This document shows, piece by piece, positions 1 through 6,719 of a stretch of 23,127 nt of DNA. Origin of the DNA: a virus. The stretch's first letter is position 1. Every line of letters begins with the position of its first letter. The position numbers were made by a program, and so were the translations under genes. The notes under the pieces are model-generated. The model ran no database searches. It worked only from the letters and a program-made list of their open reading frames with translations, and had not been told where the DNA came from. The stretch lies in IMG/VR virus record IMGVR_UViG_3300023170_000182, positions 1 through 23,127 of that record. The stretch is one strand, 5' to 3'.

Positions 1-10
1 AACTTTTCAT
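1..10 (-). CDS. 5' end of a downstream gene (only three codons visible)
   Basis: After the TGA of the modular basic protein, an ATG lies three bases downstream on the minus strand and reads ATG AAA AGT before the window ends. A GGAAG sequence about nine bases upstream could be its ribosome binding site. In T4-like phages the large terminase gene 17 follows gene 16, so this could be gp17. However, an MKS start is also common in small marine-phage virion proteins. Three codons cannot decide, and it is listed only because position and spacing fit a gene start. Confidence 0.35.
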
Positions 11-13
11 TGA

Positions 14-1456
14 TCAGCACTTCCAGCGACGACGGGCTTTGCAAATTGCTTTATCGGGGTCTTTTGAGCAATCGATGTTATGCATGTCTTGCTGCCCCTT
101 AGAGCGTGAGCAGAAGGACTTTCTGCGTTTAGCATCCTTACTACCTGGTTTTGGATCACCAGTTACAGCAGTTTTAAGTTTGGAACCTGGGTTCTCACGG
201 CGATAAGCATTAACTGCTTTCTGACTCATACCATCAGTTTTATCACCCTTGTTGACCTTCTGCCAATCCTCTCCAAGTTCTTCTCTCCAATTAGAAAAAC
301 TTTCCTTAGCAGTCTTTGGTCTTGTTGTACTATAAAGTCTTTTATTTCCTACACCTGGAACGAATTCACCAAGTTCACCTTTTGCTTTATCATTATGATC
401 AACATCACCATCTGCATCAGTATCAATTCTGGTAACCGCCTTTTTAACAAGTTTTTTTAGGTTTGTTGATGGAACTTCATGTGGAGTGTGTGCTTGTTTA
501 TGAATCTCATTCAGTTCTTCTTCTTTGACGCAGTTGGGAACTACTTTGTCTCCTTTTTTCTTCATTCCAACCTGCTTATATCCAACCCAACACTTCTCAT
601 CAATGGGTTGACCACCTTGAATTGGTTCTGGTTCAATGAGATTTACCGTTTCAATTTCAAGTGCCTTGAAGTCATCTCTCCAATTTGAAAAATCATAAGA
701 CTCTGACTTATTTCCCCAATTGGCAGCACCGACTTTACGACACTTTACAAGTGCTCCTGAGGCATATGCACTTGGCCAAACAGAATAACGAGACTTGACC
801 TTATTATAGCAAGCGTCCTTCTTGCCACTACCCTTACCTGGTTTATCTTTTGCTTCTGTTACTTCTACTTCTTCTTTTTTCATTTTTTTCTTAGGGTCTG
901 TAGAGACATATGTTGGTTTTGCGGCACCAGACTTTTGTTGTTGACCAGGATCTGCTTTCTTCTTTCTTCTTTGAGCAGAAAGTCTTTCTGCCTTAGTCAT
1001 ACTTGCTCTTTTTGCAGAAGAGACGCACTTGGGAGTTCCTTCACCGGGTTCATCACTCGCACAAGTTCCACCTGTTACAACATTAACCCAACCGGATTTG
1101 CCATCTTTTGATTTGGACTTTCCGAACCAATCGCGGAGTCCTTCTTCACTTACGGTTTCTTCATTGGTCACATAATCTGCGGCAGTATCAATATAATCTG
1201 CTGCTTTTGTGATTTTGGATTGCACCCAAGCTTGCAGATTGCCCTCACCTTTTTTACCCATCTTCTTTTGAAGACGCTTTGCAGCATTAGTCACAGTTTT
1301 CAACTCAGACCGTGCCATTGAGTATTCGTGATCTTTCTTTTCTTCTGACATTTTTTTCTTCTTACCCTGACAATGGGCACGTTGACTAAAACCTTTTGGG
1401 TTGTCACAATCAATTGATTTTTTATATTTTTCTGACCAACCCATTGGGGAAAACAA
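14..1456 (-). CDS. Lys/Cys-rich modular phage protein with an EF-hand-like loop, next to the small terminase gene
   Basis: Function unknown. The 480-residue protein is very basic and looks like a string of short modules, most with a Cys pair. These are GWSEKYKKSIDC...HC (residues 6-29; C17, C29); GWVNVVTGGTC...KC (122-144; C132, C144) followed by a basic tail; DACYNKVKSRY...VKC (214-239); CWVGYKQVGMKKKG...NC (289-309); an acidic loop DTDADGDVDHND (345-356) with calcium-ligand spacing; and a C-terminal block from WQKVNKGDKTDG through SFCSRSKG to the last residue (398-480; C449, C463, C472, C480). FSNWR occurs twice (256, 387). From memory, such modules occur singly or combined in marine phage proteins, and the GWVN...C part resembles DUF5872-type sequences. 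It starts two bases after gp16, so it is probably late-expressed. The TTG start (1456) has AAGAG at good spacing; ATG at 1444 (Met5) is the alternative. A virion, scaffold or DNA-associated role is inference. Confidence 0.75.
   Translation of the reverse strand: MFSPMGWSEKYKKSIDCDNPKGFSQRAHCQGKKKKMSEEKKDHEYSMARSELKTVTNAAKRLQKKMGKKGEGNLQAWVQSKITKAADYIDTAADYVTNEETVSEEGLRDWFGKSKSKDGKSGWVNVVTGGTCASDEPGEGTPKCVSSAKRASMTKAERLSAQRRKKKADPGQQQKSGAAKPTYVSTDPKKKMKKEEVEVTEAKDKPGKGSGKKDACYNKVKSRYSVWPSAYASGALVKCRKVGAANWGNKSESYDFSNWRDDFKALEIETVNLIEPEPIQGGQPIDEKCWVGYKQVGMKKKGDKVVPNCVKEEELNEIHKQAHTPHEVPSTNLKKLVKKAVTRIDTDADGDVDHNDKAKGELGEFVPGVGNKRLYSTTRPKTAKESFSNWREELGEDWQKVNKGDKTDGMSQKAVNAYRRENPGSKLKTAVTGDPKPGSKDAKRRKSFCSRSKGQQDMHNIDCSKDPDKAICKARRRWKC
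389..424 (-). other. EF-hand/dockerin-like calcium-binding loop
   Basis: Codons 345-356 of the modular basic protein encode DTDADGDVDHND. Acidic residues stand at loop positions 1, 3, 5, 7, 9 and 12, with Gly at 6, the canonical 12-residue calcium loop. Only one loop is present and no clear EF-hand helix pair flanks it, so it may be a single dockerin-like Ca2+ site rather than a full EF-hand. Confidence 0.6.
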
Positions 1457-1458
1457 GT

Positions 1459-1884
1459 TTACTCTTTATTATTTAGAAAACCTTGTTTGAGTAGTTTTTG
1501 TAGTTCGGTAGTTGAACCAACAAACACTGCATTATTAGTAACATTGTTATTGGTAGTTTTTACAGATTCATCCTCAACATCTTTGAGTTTTTTCTGTAGG
1601 TCAATAAGTTTGTCTGTAGTATCGGCAACACTTTTAATCAACTGACCAGCAACTTCATACGCTCTTGGACTTCCACCCTCACCAGCAAGTTCCATAATTC
1701 CGTTGATTGCTTCTTGTCCTTTTTCAATCAAGGAATACAAATTGGCACGAGTATACTCATAGTCCTTTTCAATATCAGGACCTTTTGGTTTTACATTTTG
1801 AATTTCTGATGAAACTTTTTCTGGTTTCACAATACTACTCTCAACATTGAGAGCATTGTCTATAGAATCATAATTATCAGACAT
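1459..1884 (-). CDS. 16: Small terminase subunit gp16 (T4-like)
   Basis: This is the DNA-recognition and regulatory subunit of the packaging motor, which works with the large ATPase/nuclease gp17 at the portal. Its 141 residues compare with 164 in T4. The pattern matches remembered T4 gp16 along its length: an N-terminal acidic stretch, then DIEKDYEYTRANLY (37-50; T4 DLEDDYGVVRRNMH), a predicted helical core with GSPRAYEVAGQLIKS (71-85; T4 DSPRHMEVFATLM) and DLQKKLKDV (95-103; T4 KLHKDMKDI), an Asn-rich linker, and NNAVFVGSTTELQKLL (117-132; T4 QNATVFMGSPTELMDE). The helical middle is the oligomerisation region in this family. It starts at an ATG five bases after gp15, with no strong Shine-Dalgarno, so translation probably depends on coupling. 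Position directly after gp15 is as in T4. Confidence 0.92.
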   Translation of the reverse strand: MSDNYDSIDNALNVESSIVKPEKVSSEIQNVKPKGPDIEKDYEYTRANLYSLIEKGQEAINGIMELAGEGGSPRAYEVAGQLIKSVADTTDKLIDLQKKLKDVEDESVKTTNNNVTNNAVFVGSTTELQKLLKQGFLNNKE

Positions 1885-1889
1885 AACTA

Positions 1890-2690
1890 TTAAATATCAG
1901 TTTGTTGAGTTGGACTATAAGTCTTAGAATCTGTAAAATCTTCCCAAACTTCACTAAACCCAAAGTCATCATCAGGTTCAGCATTAATAGGATCTGGTGT
2001 TACTGTATATCTGACCTCTCTCTTAGCAGTCTGAGTATTGGTATCCGCATACATATCAACCTGAACCTTACGAATAAGACCTTCTGTAGAATCTGCAATA
2101 GGACCATACATGTATGACTTTGCCGTGAATCTTAAAGTATAAATCAGTGCTCTTCTTACAGTGAAGTCCCCCTCATAATCATCCTGCATATCAATACTGT
2201 CAAGAACAATTGGGATATCTTTCTTCTCTCCAATAGAGTCAATTAAATCTAAAGTTAAATTAAATGATGGTTGGAAAAAAGGAAGTATTTGCTCGATAAT
2301 TTGTAAAGCATCATCACTAAGTTTTGAATAAATGCTTAACTCAAATCCAATATTATAAGGAACTGGCATATAAACTTTTTTTATATTGCCAGCACCATCC
2401 GATGCTCTAAAGGTTTGGGTTACGCTAGTTTTTCTTGTTGGATCATACTGTAAAGAAACCATTTCAAAAGACATTCTTGGTAAAGTAATCGCAATGGGTT
2501 TTTTTAAATCTGCCTGTTGCTCCAACTTTGCCAAAAACTTTTGCATTGGACCATATGAAAGTCCAACCTTTGTTTCATCTACTACGTTGTTGTTTTTATC
2601 CTCATGTTTAATGTAAATGTTGTTAAAAAGAGTTCCGAAACTAACAATCGTTTTTCTTATAATTTCGTGATAAAAATAAGTTCCTAACAT
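1890..2690 (-). CDS. 15: Tail terminator / tail sheath stabiliser gp15 (T4-like)
   Basis: gp15 forms the ring that caps the finished tail tube and sheath and docks the tail to the neck. The 266-residue length is close to T4 (272). Matches to T4 gp15 run from end to end: the start MLGTYFYHEIIRK...LFNNIYIK (1-28; T4 MFGYFYNSSFRR...LFSNIQIK), LPRMSFEMV (70-78), QIIEQILPFFQPSFN (130-144; T4 QIVEQILPYFQPHFN), RRALIYTLRF...MYGPI (179-198) and EGLIRKVQVDMYADT (203-217; T4 EGLIRTTYTDFHANT). The C-terminus is acidic and diverges. The ATG overlaps the gp14 stop by one base (TAATG), with GGAGA six bases upstream, which supports this start. No truncation or insertion is seen. Confidence 0.95.
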   Translation of the reverse strand: MLGTYFYHEIIRKTIVSFGTLFNNIYIKHEDKNNNVVDETKVGLSYGPMQKFLAKLEQQADLKKPIAITLPRMSFEMVSLQYDPTRKTSVTQTFRASDGAGNIKKVYMPVPYNIGFELSIYSKLSDDALQIIEQILPFFQPSFNLTLDLIDSIGEKKDIPIVLDSIDMQDDYEGDFTVRRALIYTLRFTAKSYMYGPIADSTEGLIRKVQVDMYADTNTQTAKREVRYTVTPDPINAEPDDDFGFSEVWEDFTDSKTYSPTQQTDI

Positions 2691-4117
2691 TAATATTCTC
2701 CAAATGGATTAGTTTCGGTAAAATCTAAAATTCCGTCTGCCTCTGTTTCAATCTCTTCATTATTATCAAAAGATTCTTCATAACTATCATTATCATATGA
2801 TTTAAGTATATAGGAAGCAGAAGAATCTGAACCAGTTATTACTTCTCCAGCAGAGAACTGTCCATCATTTACAGCAACATACAATTCTATCGGTGGATCA
2901 TTCAAATCAATATCTGTTCTGAATACTATATTTCTAATTTCTGCTGTTGTTCCAGAAAGTGAACCCGTTATAGTTTCTCTGAGTTGATATGTTCCTATTC
3001 CTGTAGTTGATACTCCTGCTATTGATACTGTTGGTGCGGATGTGTATCCTGTTCCAGCATTTGTTATTTGAAGTTGAGAAACAACCCCAGTTGAAGAATT
3101 TACAATTGCCTCTGCCGTTGCTGTTGTTCCTACTGCAGGAGCAGAAATGGTAACGATAGGAGCATAGAAATATCCAGTACCAGCAGTAGAAATTGAAAGT
3201 GTTTGTACTCCATTATCAACAATTATTGCTGTAGCAGCTGCTCCTGTCCCACTTCCTCCAGTTATAGTAACTGTCGGAGGATCTGATGAGGTATATCCAG
3301 ATCCAGCATTTGTTATTCTAATTTCTTTTACAGATTTAATACTGCCAATGGATGTTGTTATAGCAACTGCTGTTGCTCTAGTTCCACTGGTTGGAGCAGA
3401 AATGGTAACATTGGGAGTTGAGGAATAGTTATATCCATCATTAGTCAGACTAATTCTTCCAACCATTCCAGCACCACCAATAGTTGCCGTTGCACTTGCG
3501 TCAGCACCAACAGGTTCCAATGTTAAAGTTGTAATATAACCTTCGTCTTGAACTGTGTTATCGATTTCTTCTACAGATACATCAATATCTTCATTTTCAT
3601 ATTCATAAAGTTCGCACTGCAGTTCATATACATATGTTTTTCCTAATTGATAAAAAGGTTTTTCTGCTTCAACTCTTTTAATTTCAAATAGTCTTTCTCC
3701 TAAAGGAAAATATATTAAATCACCCTCTCTTGGCCTGGAGGTGAGCGTCATTGTTTGATCGGTAATATTGCCATCTTCAATTCCAAGTTTTATTCCTTCC
3801 AAATATGGCGTTATAAATTCTTCAAACCTTTCTTGAGAAATTATCAGATTTATTTCATTTTTCAATCTTATTCCAAATTTGGTCATTATATCAGATCCAG
3901 GAGCATATCCCTCATAATTGTCCAGATATGCCTCAATGACAAAATTATCATCAAATCTAGAAGATTGAACTTCTCCCAAAATATCATCAGTCTTTAAAAA
4001 TTTTCTGGGGAGATAATAAACATCAATCCCATAAATTTTCAGTTGTTCATTTATCAAATCTTGTATTAAGAATTGCTCTCTAGGAGATCCTTGTAAGAAA
4101 AATGGATTGAGTGTCAT
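2690..4117 (-). CDS. 14: Neck protein gp14 (T4-like) with an inserted GYT-repeat block
   Basis: gp14 forms the head-completion/neck ring with gp13 that joins the DNA-filled head to the tail. Residues 1-180 match T4 gp14: an N-terminal NPFF..., VYYLPRKFLKTDDILGE (33-49; T4 CYYVPREYVSPDLIFGE), YLDNYEGYAPGSDIMTKFG (64-82) and EGDLIYFPLGERLFEI...PFYQLGK (131-160; T4 EGDLIYFPMDNSLFEI...PFYQLGQ). T4 gp14 has 256 residues and this one 475. The extra length is mainly an Ala/Thr/Gly-rich segment (about 205-370) with four repeats around NDGYN, NAGSGYT, TAGTGYF and NAGTGYT. A further beta-like domain (375-440) holds ETITGSLSGTTAEI and GEVITGSDSSASYI. The family-like end is DFTETNPFGEY. It starts two bases after gp13. 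The insertion is in frame and the gene looks intact. Confidence 0.93.
   Translation of the reverse strand: MTLNPFFLQGSPREQFLIQDLINEQLKIYGIDVYYLPRKFLKTDDILGEVQSSRFDDNFVIEAYLDNYEGYAPGSDIMTKFGIRLKNEINLIISQERFEEFITPYLEGIKLGIEDGNITDQTMTLTSRPREGDLIYFPLGERLFEIKRVEAEKPFYQLGKTYVYELQCELYEYENEDIDVSVEEIDNTVQDEGYITTLTLEPVGADASATATIGGAGMVGRISLTNDGYNYSSTPNVTISAPTSGTRATAVAITTSIGSIKSVKEIRITNAGSGYTSSDPPTVTITGGSGTGAAATAIIVDNGVQTLSISTAGTGYFYAPIVTISAPAVGTTATAEAIVNSSTGVVSQLQITNAGTGYTSAPTVSIAGVSTTGIGTYQLRETITGSLSGTTAEIRNIVFRTDIDLNDPPIELYVAVNDGQFSAGEVITGSDSSASYILKSYDNDSYEESFDNNEEIETEADGILDFTETNPFGEY
2697..2701 (-). promoter_or_regulatory. Ribosome binding site of gene 15
   Basis: GGAGA on the minus strand, six bases before the ATG at 2690 and inside the last codons of gene 14. 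It supports the chosen gp15 start and coupled translation across the TAATG overlap. Confidence 0.7.
3008..3505 (-). repeat. Four tandem GYT-type beta repeats inside gp14
   Basis: Residues about 205-370 of gp14 contain four degenerate units of about 40-45 residues. Each has a strand such as IRITNAG, a Gly-Tyr turn (GYN, GYT, GYF, GYT at residues 228, 274, 315, 357), a strand of the type PTVTI, and an Ala/Thr-rich stretch. The units diverge from one another at DNA level, so this is an old protein repeat. T4 gp14 lacks this segment. Confidence 0.8.
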
Positions 4118-4119
4118 AA

Positions 4120-4956
4120 TTATCCAATAAAGTCTAGTGGTGGAAGTTCATATTCCATCGTCATTCTTTGTTTAATATCTTCAAGTTCTCTTTCCGCATC
4201 TTCGTAAAGTTGCCTTCCATTCAATTCAATTCCTCCAGGCAACTTAACTCCATTAAATTTGATGAGGTTTTGACCCCACTGTCTTTTAATAAGAGAAGTT
4301 AAATATTTTTTCAAGAAACTATCATTATATATTTGAGTAAATGATGCTGGATCAAGTGCTCTATAACATTCAATGACTATAAATTCGTTTGCTACCTGAG
4401 AACCCCAATCAATATCCAAATATAATCTGTCTTGTCTTTTATTGAATCTAACTTGTTTATCTGTTGTTAGTAAAAAGTCAATGTCTTCCAAATAAGATTT
4501 GACCATAGAATATTGGAGAAGTTCTACGGAATTAAAATAATATAAGTCGTTTAAGAATAACTGATACTTGATACTGAACATTCCACCAGAAATTGAACTG
4601 GTATCAAATTTAAATATCCTTTCAATTCCTATTACAGAATCTGGAACTTGTATAAAATTAGAAGTTTCATAAAAATTGAATGTAGTAGCAGCAATTCCTG
4701 TGGAAGTTCCCGTAGTCGTTACAATACCAACACCATCAGTTCCTTGTGCTCTACCTCTAGCAACATCATCGCTAGTTATCTTGTACTTTAAGTACATTTT
4801 TTCAACGCCGTCAAAATGACGTTCATTGAAATATTGTATTGCATCATCAACTAAGTCATCAATCTGTTCATCATCAACATTAATTTCCAATACAGGAGCA
4901 CCTAATTTTCTAAGACAGTAATCTATTAGTCCTTGCCTTGTACTTGGTTTTGCCAT
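4120..4956 (-). CDS. 13: Neck protein gp13 (T4-like head completion)
   Basis: gp13 is a head-completion protein that binds beneath the portal and, with gp14, seals the packaged head. At 278 residues it is slightly shorter than T4 gp13 (309). The N-terminus CLRKLGAPVLEINVDDEQID (14-33) and ALQ-like helix ending HFDGVEK (47-53) match T4 [20 protein letters not shown]...HFDGVNK. The C-terminus KLPGGIELNGRQLYEDAERE (about 234-253) matches T4 [20 protein letters not shown], and both end in a PP...G tail. A short Gly/Thr-rich loop, GVGIVTTTGTSTGIAATT (75-92), resembles the VGIGTT runs of the neighbouring giant proteins. The ATG overlaps the stop of the preceding gene by one base and has a strong GGAGGAGA Shine-Dalgarno, so the start is secure. 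Confidence 0.95.
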   Translation of the reverse strand: MAKPSTRQGLIDYCLRKLGAPVLEINVDDEQIDDLVDDAIQYFNERHFDGVEKMYLKYKITSDDVARGRAQGTDGVGIVTTTGTSTGIAATTFNFYETSNFIQVPDSVIGIERIFKFDTSSISGGMFSIKYQLFLNDLYYFNSVELLQYSMVKSYLEDIDFLLTTDKQVRFNKRQDRLYLDIDWGSQVANEFIVIECYRALDPASFTQIYNDSFLKKYLTSLIKRQWGQNLIKFNGVKLPGGIELNGRQLYEDAERELEDIKQRMTMEYELPPLDFIG

Positions 4957-6326
4957 TAGTATTCTCCTCCATCAATTGTTGAAGTCCATTTTGGAACTCC
5001 ACTTGATTGTTCTATTGTTAATATGTAGTAACTTGTTGATAATAAACTTTCTGTACTAGCTGCTCCAACTAGTTTTCCGCTATCATCAAAATATGCAACA
5101 CCATTTGGACCATCATAAGTTCCAGCATAATAATTTGGTGCATAAACATCAGTGTTGAATGCTAATCTAGAATTAGAATTATCCCACGATAAAGTTTTGT
5201 CACCATCTAATCCATGAATTGTGATTCCAGCACCATCAAGTTGCGAATTATTTAATTTTGGTACTGCAGAAGCAATTCCAATGTTAATATCTTCAACCTC
5301 AAGAATCTCAGTGTTTATGACTGTCTGAGTTCCGTTGACAGTAAGATCACCAACAACTGTAAGATTATCATCAACAGTGACAGTTCCAGATGCAGAATCT
5401 AGAGTTAATCCGCCAGATGAAGTATCAATTTCATTTCCATTGATCCTTACATTATCTACGTTAGCGGAACCATTAACTGAAAGATTGGATCCATTAAAAG
5501 TTAAATCAGAACTATCCTGAACCGATCCACTACTCCCAGCAAGAAGAACTCTTCCTGAGGTTAAATCTGTGATTCTTGCCGAATTTACAATTAAATCTGA
5601 TCCATCATAAGCAAGATTTACATTATCCTCTAGAGATCCACCAGGACCCGAAATAACGATCCTATTATTGGTTAAATCACTAACTGTTGCGGAAGAAAGT
5701 ATTGTTTCTCCACCAGAAATATCTGCTCCACCATTACCATCAATAGCAGATGTAAATGTGGCAATCCCTACAAATTGAGATTTCTGACCAACATAAATTC
5801 CACCAGAAACGGTTAGATTTTTGGCAATGCCAGCACCACCATCAAGTTGTACTGAACCAGTATTGGAATTTCCTAATGTATTTTGTGTTGTATTAGTAAA
5901 AGTTGTTACACCAGATATTTGTGTAGCACCACTTACAACTAAATCATTTAAAATGTTAACAGCAGCATTAATATCAACATCGGAAGAAAATGTCGATATT
6001 CCAGTTACTTCTAAATTTTCGCCAACATTGAGGTTTTTGGCAATTCCTACTCCACCACTAACAATTAAAGCTCCAGTCGTGGTAGATGTAGAATCCTCCG
6101 TGTTTGTAAAATATGCAATTCCTTCAATTGTAGTTAATGACGAATCAATGCGACTCGTCATTATAAAAGATTCTGATGGGAGATCCCAAACAAGAATCAT
6201 TCCATCTATACCTCTATATGCCTTATTGACATCATCGAGGTTTATAAGTCTTGTTGCCGGAGAAGACGCATTAGATAATACACGAACTACATTTTGAGAA
6301 CCAACTCTTGCTTTTATAGTAGGCAT
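4956..6326 (-). CDS. Repetitive beta-structured fibre-like protein in the whisker (wac) slot
   Basis: A 456-residue Asn/Ser/Gly/Thr-rich protein with almost no Cys. It has an N-terminal head (1-75, including GIDGMILVWDLPSESFIM), then two pairs of internal repeats. TGALIVSGGVGIAKNLNV (84-101) pairs with TGSVQLDGGAGIAKNLTV (156-173), and VSDLTNNRIVISGPGGSLED (215-234) pairs with ITDLTSGRVLLAGSSGSVQD (252-271). Next is VVGDLTVNGTQTVINTE...VEDINIGIA (324-352), a motif common in phage fibre shafts, then DGAGITIHG...LSWDNSN. The C-terminal part (about 395-456) has no recognised fold. The gene lies just before gp13, where T4 carries wac (fibritin), but I see no fibritin coiled coil. A neck or tail fibre role is inferred from position and repeats. 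Its ATG overlaps the preceding TAA by one base, with AGGAG ten bases upstream. Confidence 0.8.
   Translation of the reverse strand: MPTIKARVGSQNVVRVLSNASSPATRLINLDDVNKAYRGIDGMILVWDLPSESFIMTSRIDSSLTTIEGIAYFTNTEDSTSTTTGALIVSGGVGIAKNLNVGENLEVTGISTFSSDVDINAAVNILNDLVVSGATQISGVTTFTNTTQNTLGNSNTGSVQLDGGAGIAKNLTVSGGIYVGQKSQFVGIATFTSAIDGNGGADISGGETILSSATVSDLTNNRIVISGPGGSLEDNVNLAYDGSDLIVNSARITDLTSGRVLLAGSSGSVQDSSDLTFNGSNLSVNGSANVDNVRINGNEIDTSSGGLTLDSASGTVTVDDNLTVVGDLTVNGTQTVINTEILEVEDINIGIASAVPKLNNSQLDGAGITIHGLDGDKTLSWDNSNSRLAFNTDVYAPNYYAGTYDGPNGVAYFDDSGKLVGAASTESLLSTSYYILTIEQSSGVPKWTSTIDGGEY
4963..4970 (-). promoter_or_regulatory. Strong ribosome binding site of gene 13
   Basis: GGAGGAGA on the minus strand, six bases before the gp13 ATG and inside the last codons of the fibre-like gene. 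It is the strongest Shine-Dalgarno I saw among the gene starts in the window. Confidence 0.8.
5472..5681 (-). repeat. Tandem duplication B in the fibre-like protein
   Basis: Residues 216-249 and 251-285 form two adjacent units of about 34 residues with the shared frame DLTxxRxxxxGxxGSxxDxxxLxxxGSxLxVNxS/G. They diverge at nucleotide level. Confidence 0.75.
5748..6089 (-). repeat. Repeat pair A in the fibre-like protein
   Basis: Residues 80-115 and 153-193 share the frame TGxxxxxGGxGIAKNLxV, followed by a strand and a VGI/TGI-xTFxS end. The copies are separated by about 37 residues containing a third, partial GVTTFTNT end. Confidence 0.75.
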
Positions 6327-6664
6327 TATCTAGTTACTCCTGCTCTGACAAGTGCAGCACCCTCAACAGCTTTGGTAACTGTACCACCACTAGTAGTTAA
6401 TTTTACATCATAAACGTATCTACCTGGTTTCAAATCTGCAGTTTCTGAAGACGTTAACGATATTTGAATTGAACCGCCACTAAATGATGTAATTGTTGAC
6501 GCAAAAGATACAGATGAAGAACTACTATATGTTTTTCTGAGTTGGGCATCCATGCTGTATCCGGTCAGATTTAGAAGAGCATTTGTGGTAGTATCTTCTA
6601 ACTGAAAAGTAGTATCAAAATCAAACCCCTGCTCAATTACTATATTTGATACAAATACCGCCAT
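6326..6664 (-). CDS. Small Ig-like beta-sandwich protein, probable virion accessory
   Basis: A 112-residue protein rich in Ser, Thr and beta-formers. It shows the run IVIEQGFDFDTTFQLED (8-24), LTGYSMDAQLRKTY (33-46), a Ser-rich stretch, SIQISLTSSETADLKPGRYVYDVKLT (65-90) and a VEGAALV end. The LTGY...QLRK...PGRYVYDV pattern is familiar from small proteins in phage tail and fibre regions, where it looks like a single Ig-like or BppU-like beta domain, but I cannot name a characterised homologue. It is the first gene after an exact late promoter box and heads the run through the fibre-like gene to gp16. A role as a virion decoration or fibre-accessory protein is inference. The ATG at 6664 lies about 20 bases after the expected transcript start, without a clear Shine-Dalgarno. 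Confidence 0.75.
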   Translation of the reverse strand: MAVFVSNIVIEQGFDFDTTFQLEDTTTNALLNLTGYSMDAQLRKTYSSSSSVSFASTITSFSGGSIQISLTSSETADLKPGRYVYDVKLTTSGGTVTKAVEGAALVRAGVTR

Positions 6665-6692
6665 TATTCAGATGAGCATGTGTTTCTATAGA

Positions 6693-6700
6693 TATTTATA
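6693..6700 (-). promoter_or_regulatory. T4-type late promoter (TATAAATA)
   Basis: An exact TATAAATA on the minus strand, in the 55-bp gap between the 65-residue gene and the 112-residue gene. T4-like late promoters consist of only this box, read by the phage sigma gp55 with gp33 and gp45. The transcript would start about six bases further on and serve the 112-residue gene, the fibre-like gene, gp13 to gp16 and beyond. Confidence 0.82.
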
Positions 6701-6719
6701 TCAACCAAATACCGTGAAA

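Noticed and set aside
389-424. Dockerin-like loop taken as a sign of a cellulosome-type system
   Set aside because: Only one loop is present and there is no cohesin or secretion signal in the window; a lone calcium site in a phage protein is the simpler reading.
5821-6297. A 158-codon plus-strand open frame opposite the fibre-like gene
   Set aside because: It lies wholly inside a clear minus-strand gene, its protein is a mirror of that repetitive coding sequence (Pro/Val-rich), and it has no late promoter or family match.
6665-6719. Hairpin terminator in the largest intergenic gap
   Set aside because: The 55 bases contain no GC-rich inverted repeat followed by T residues; the late promoter box explains the gap.
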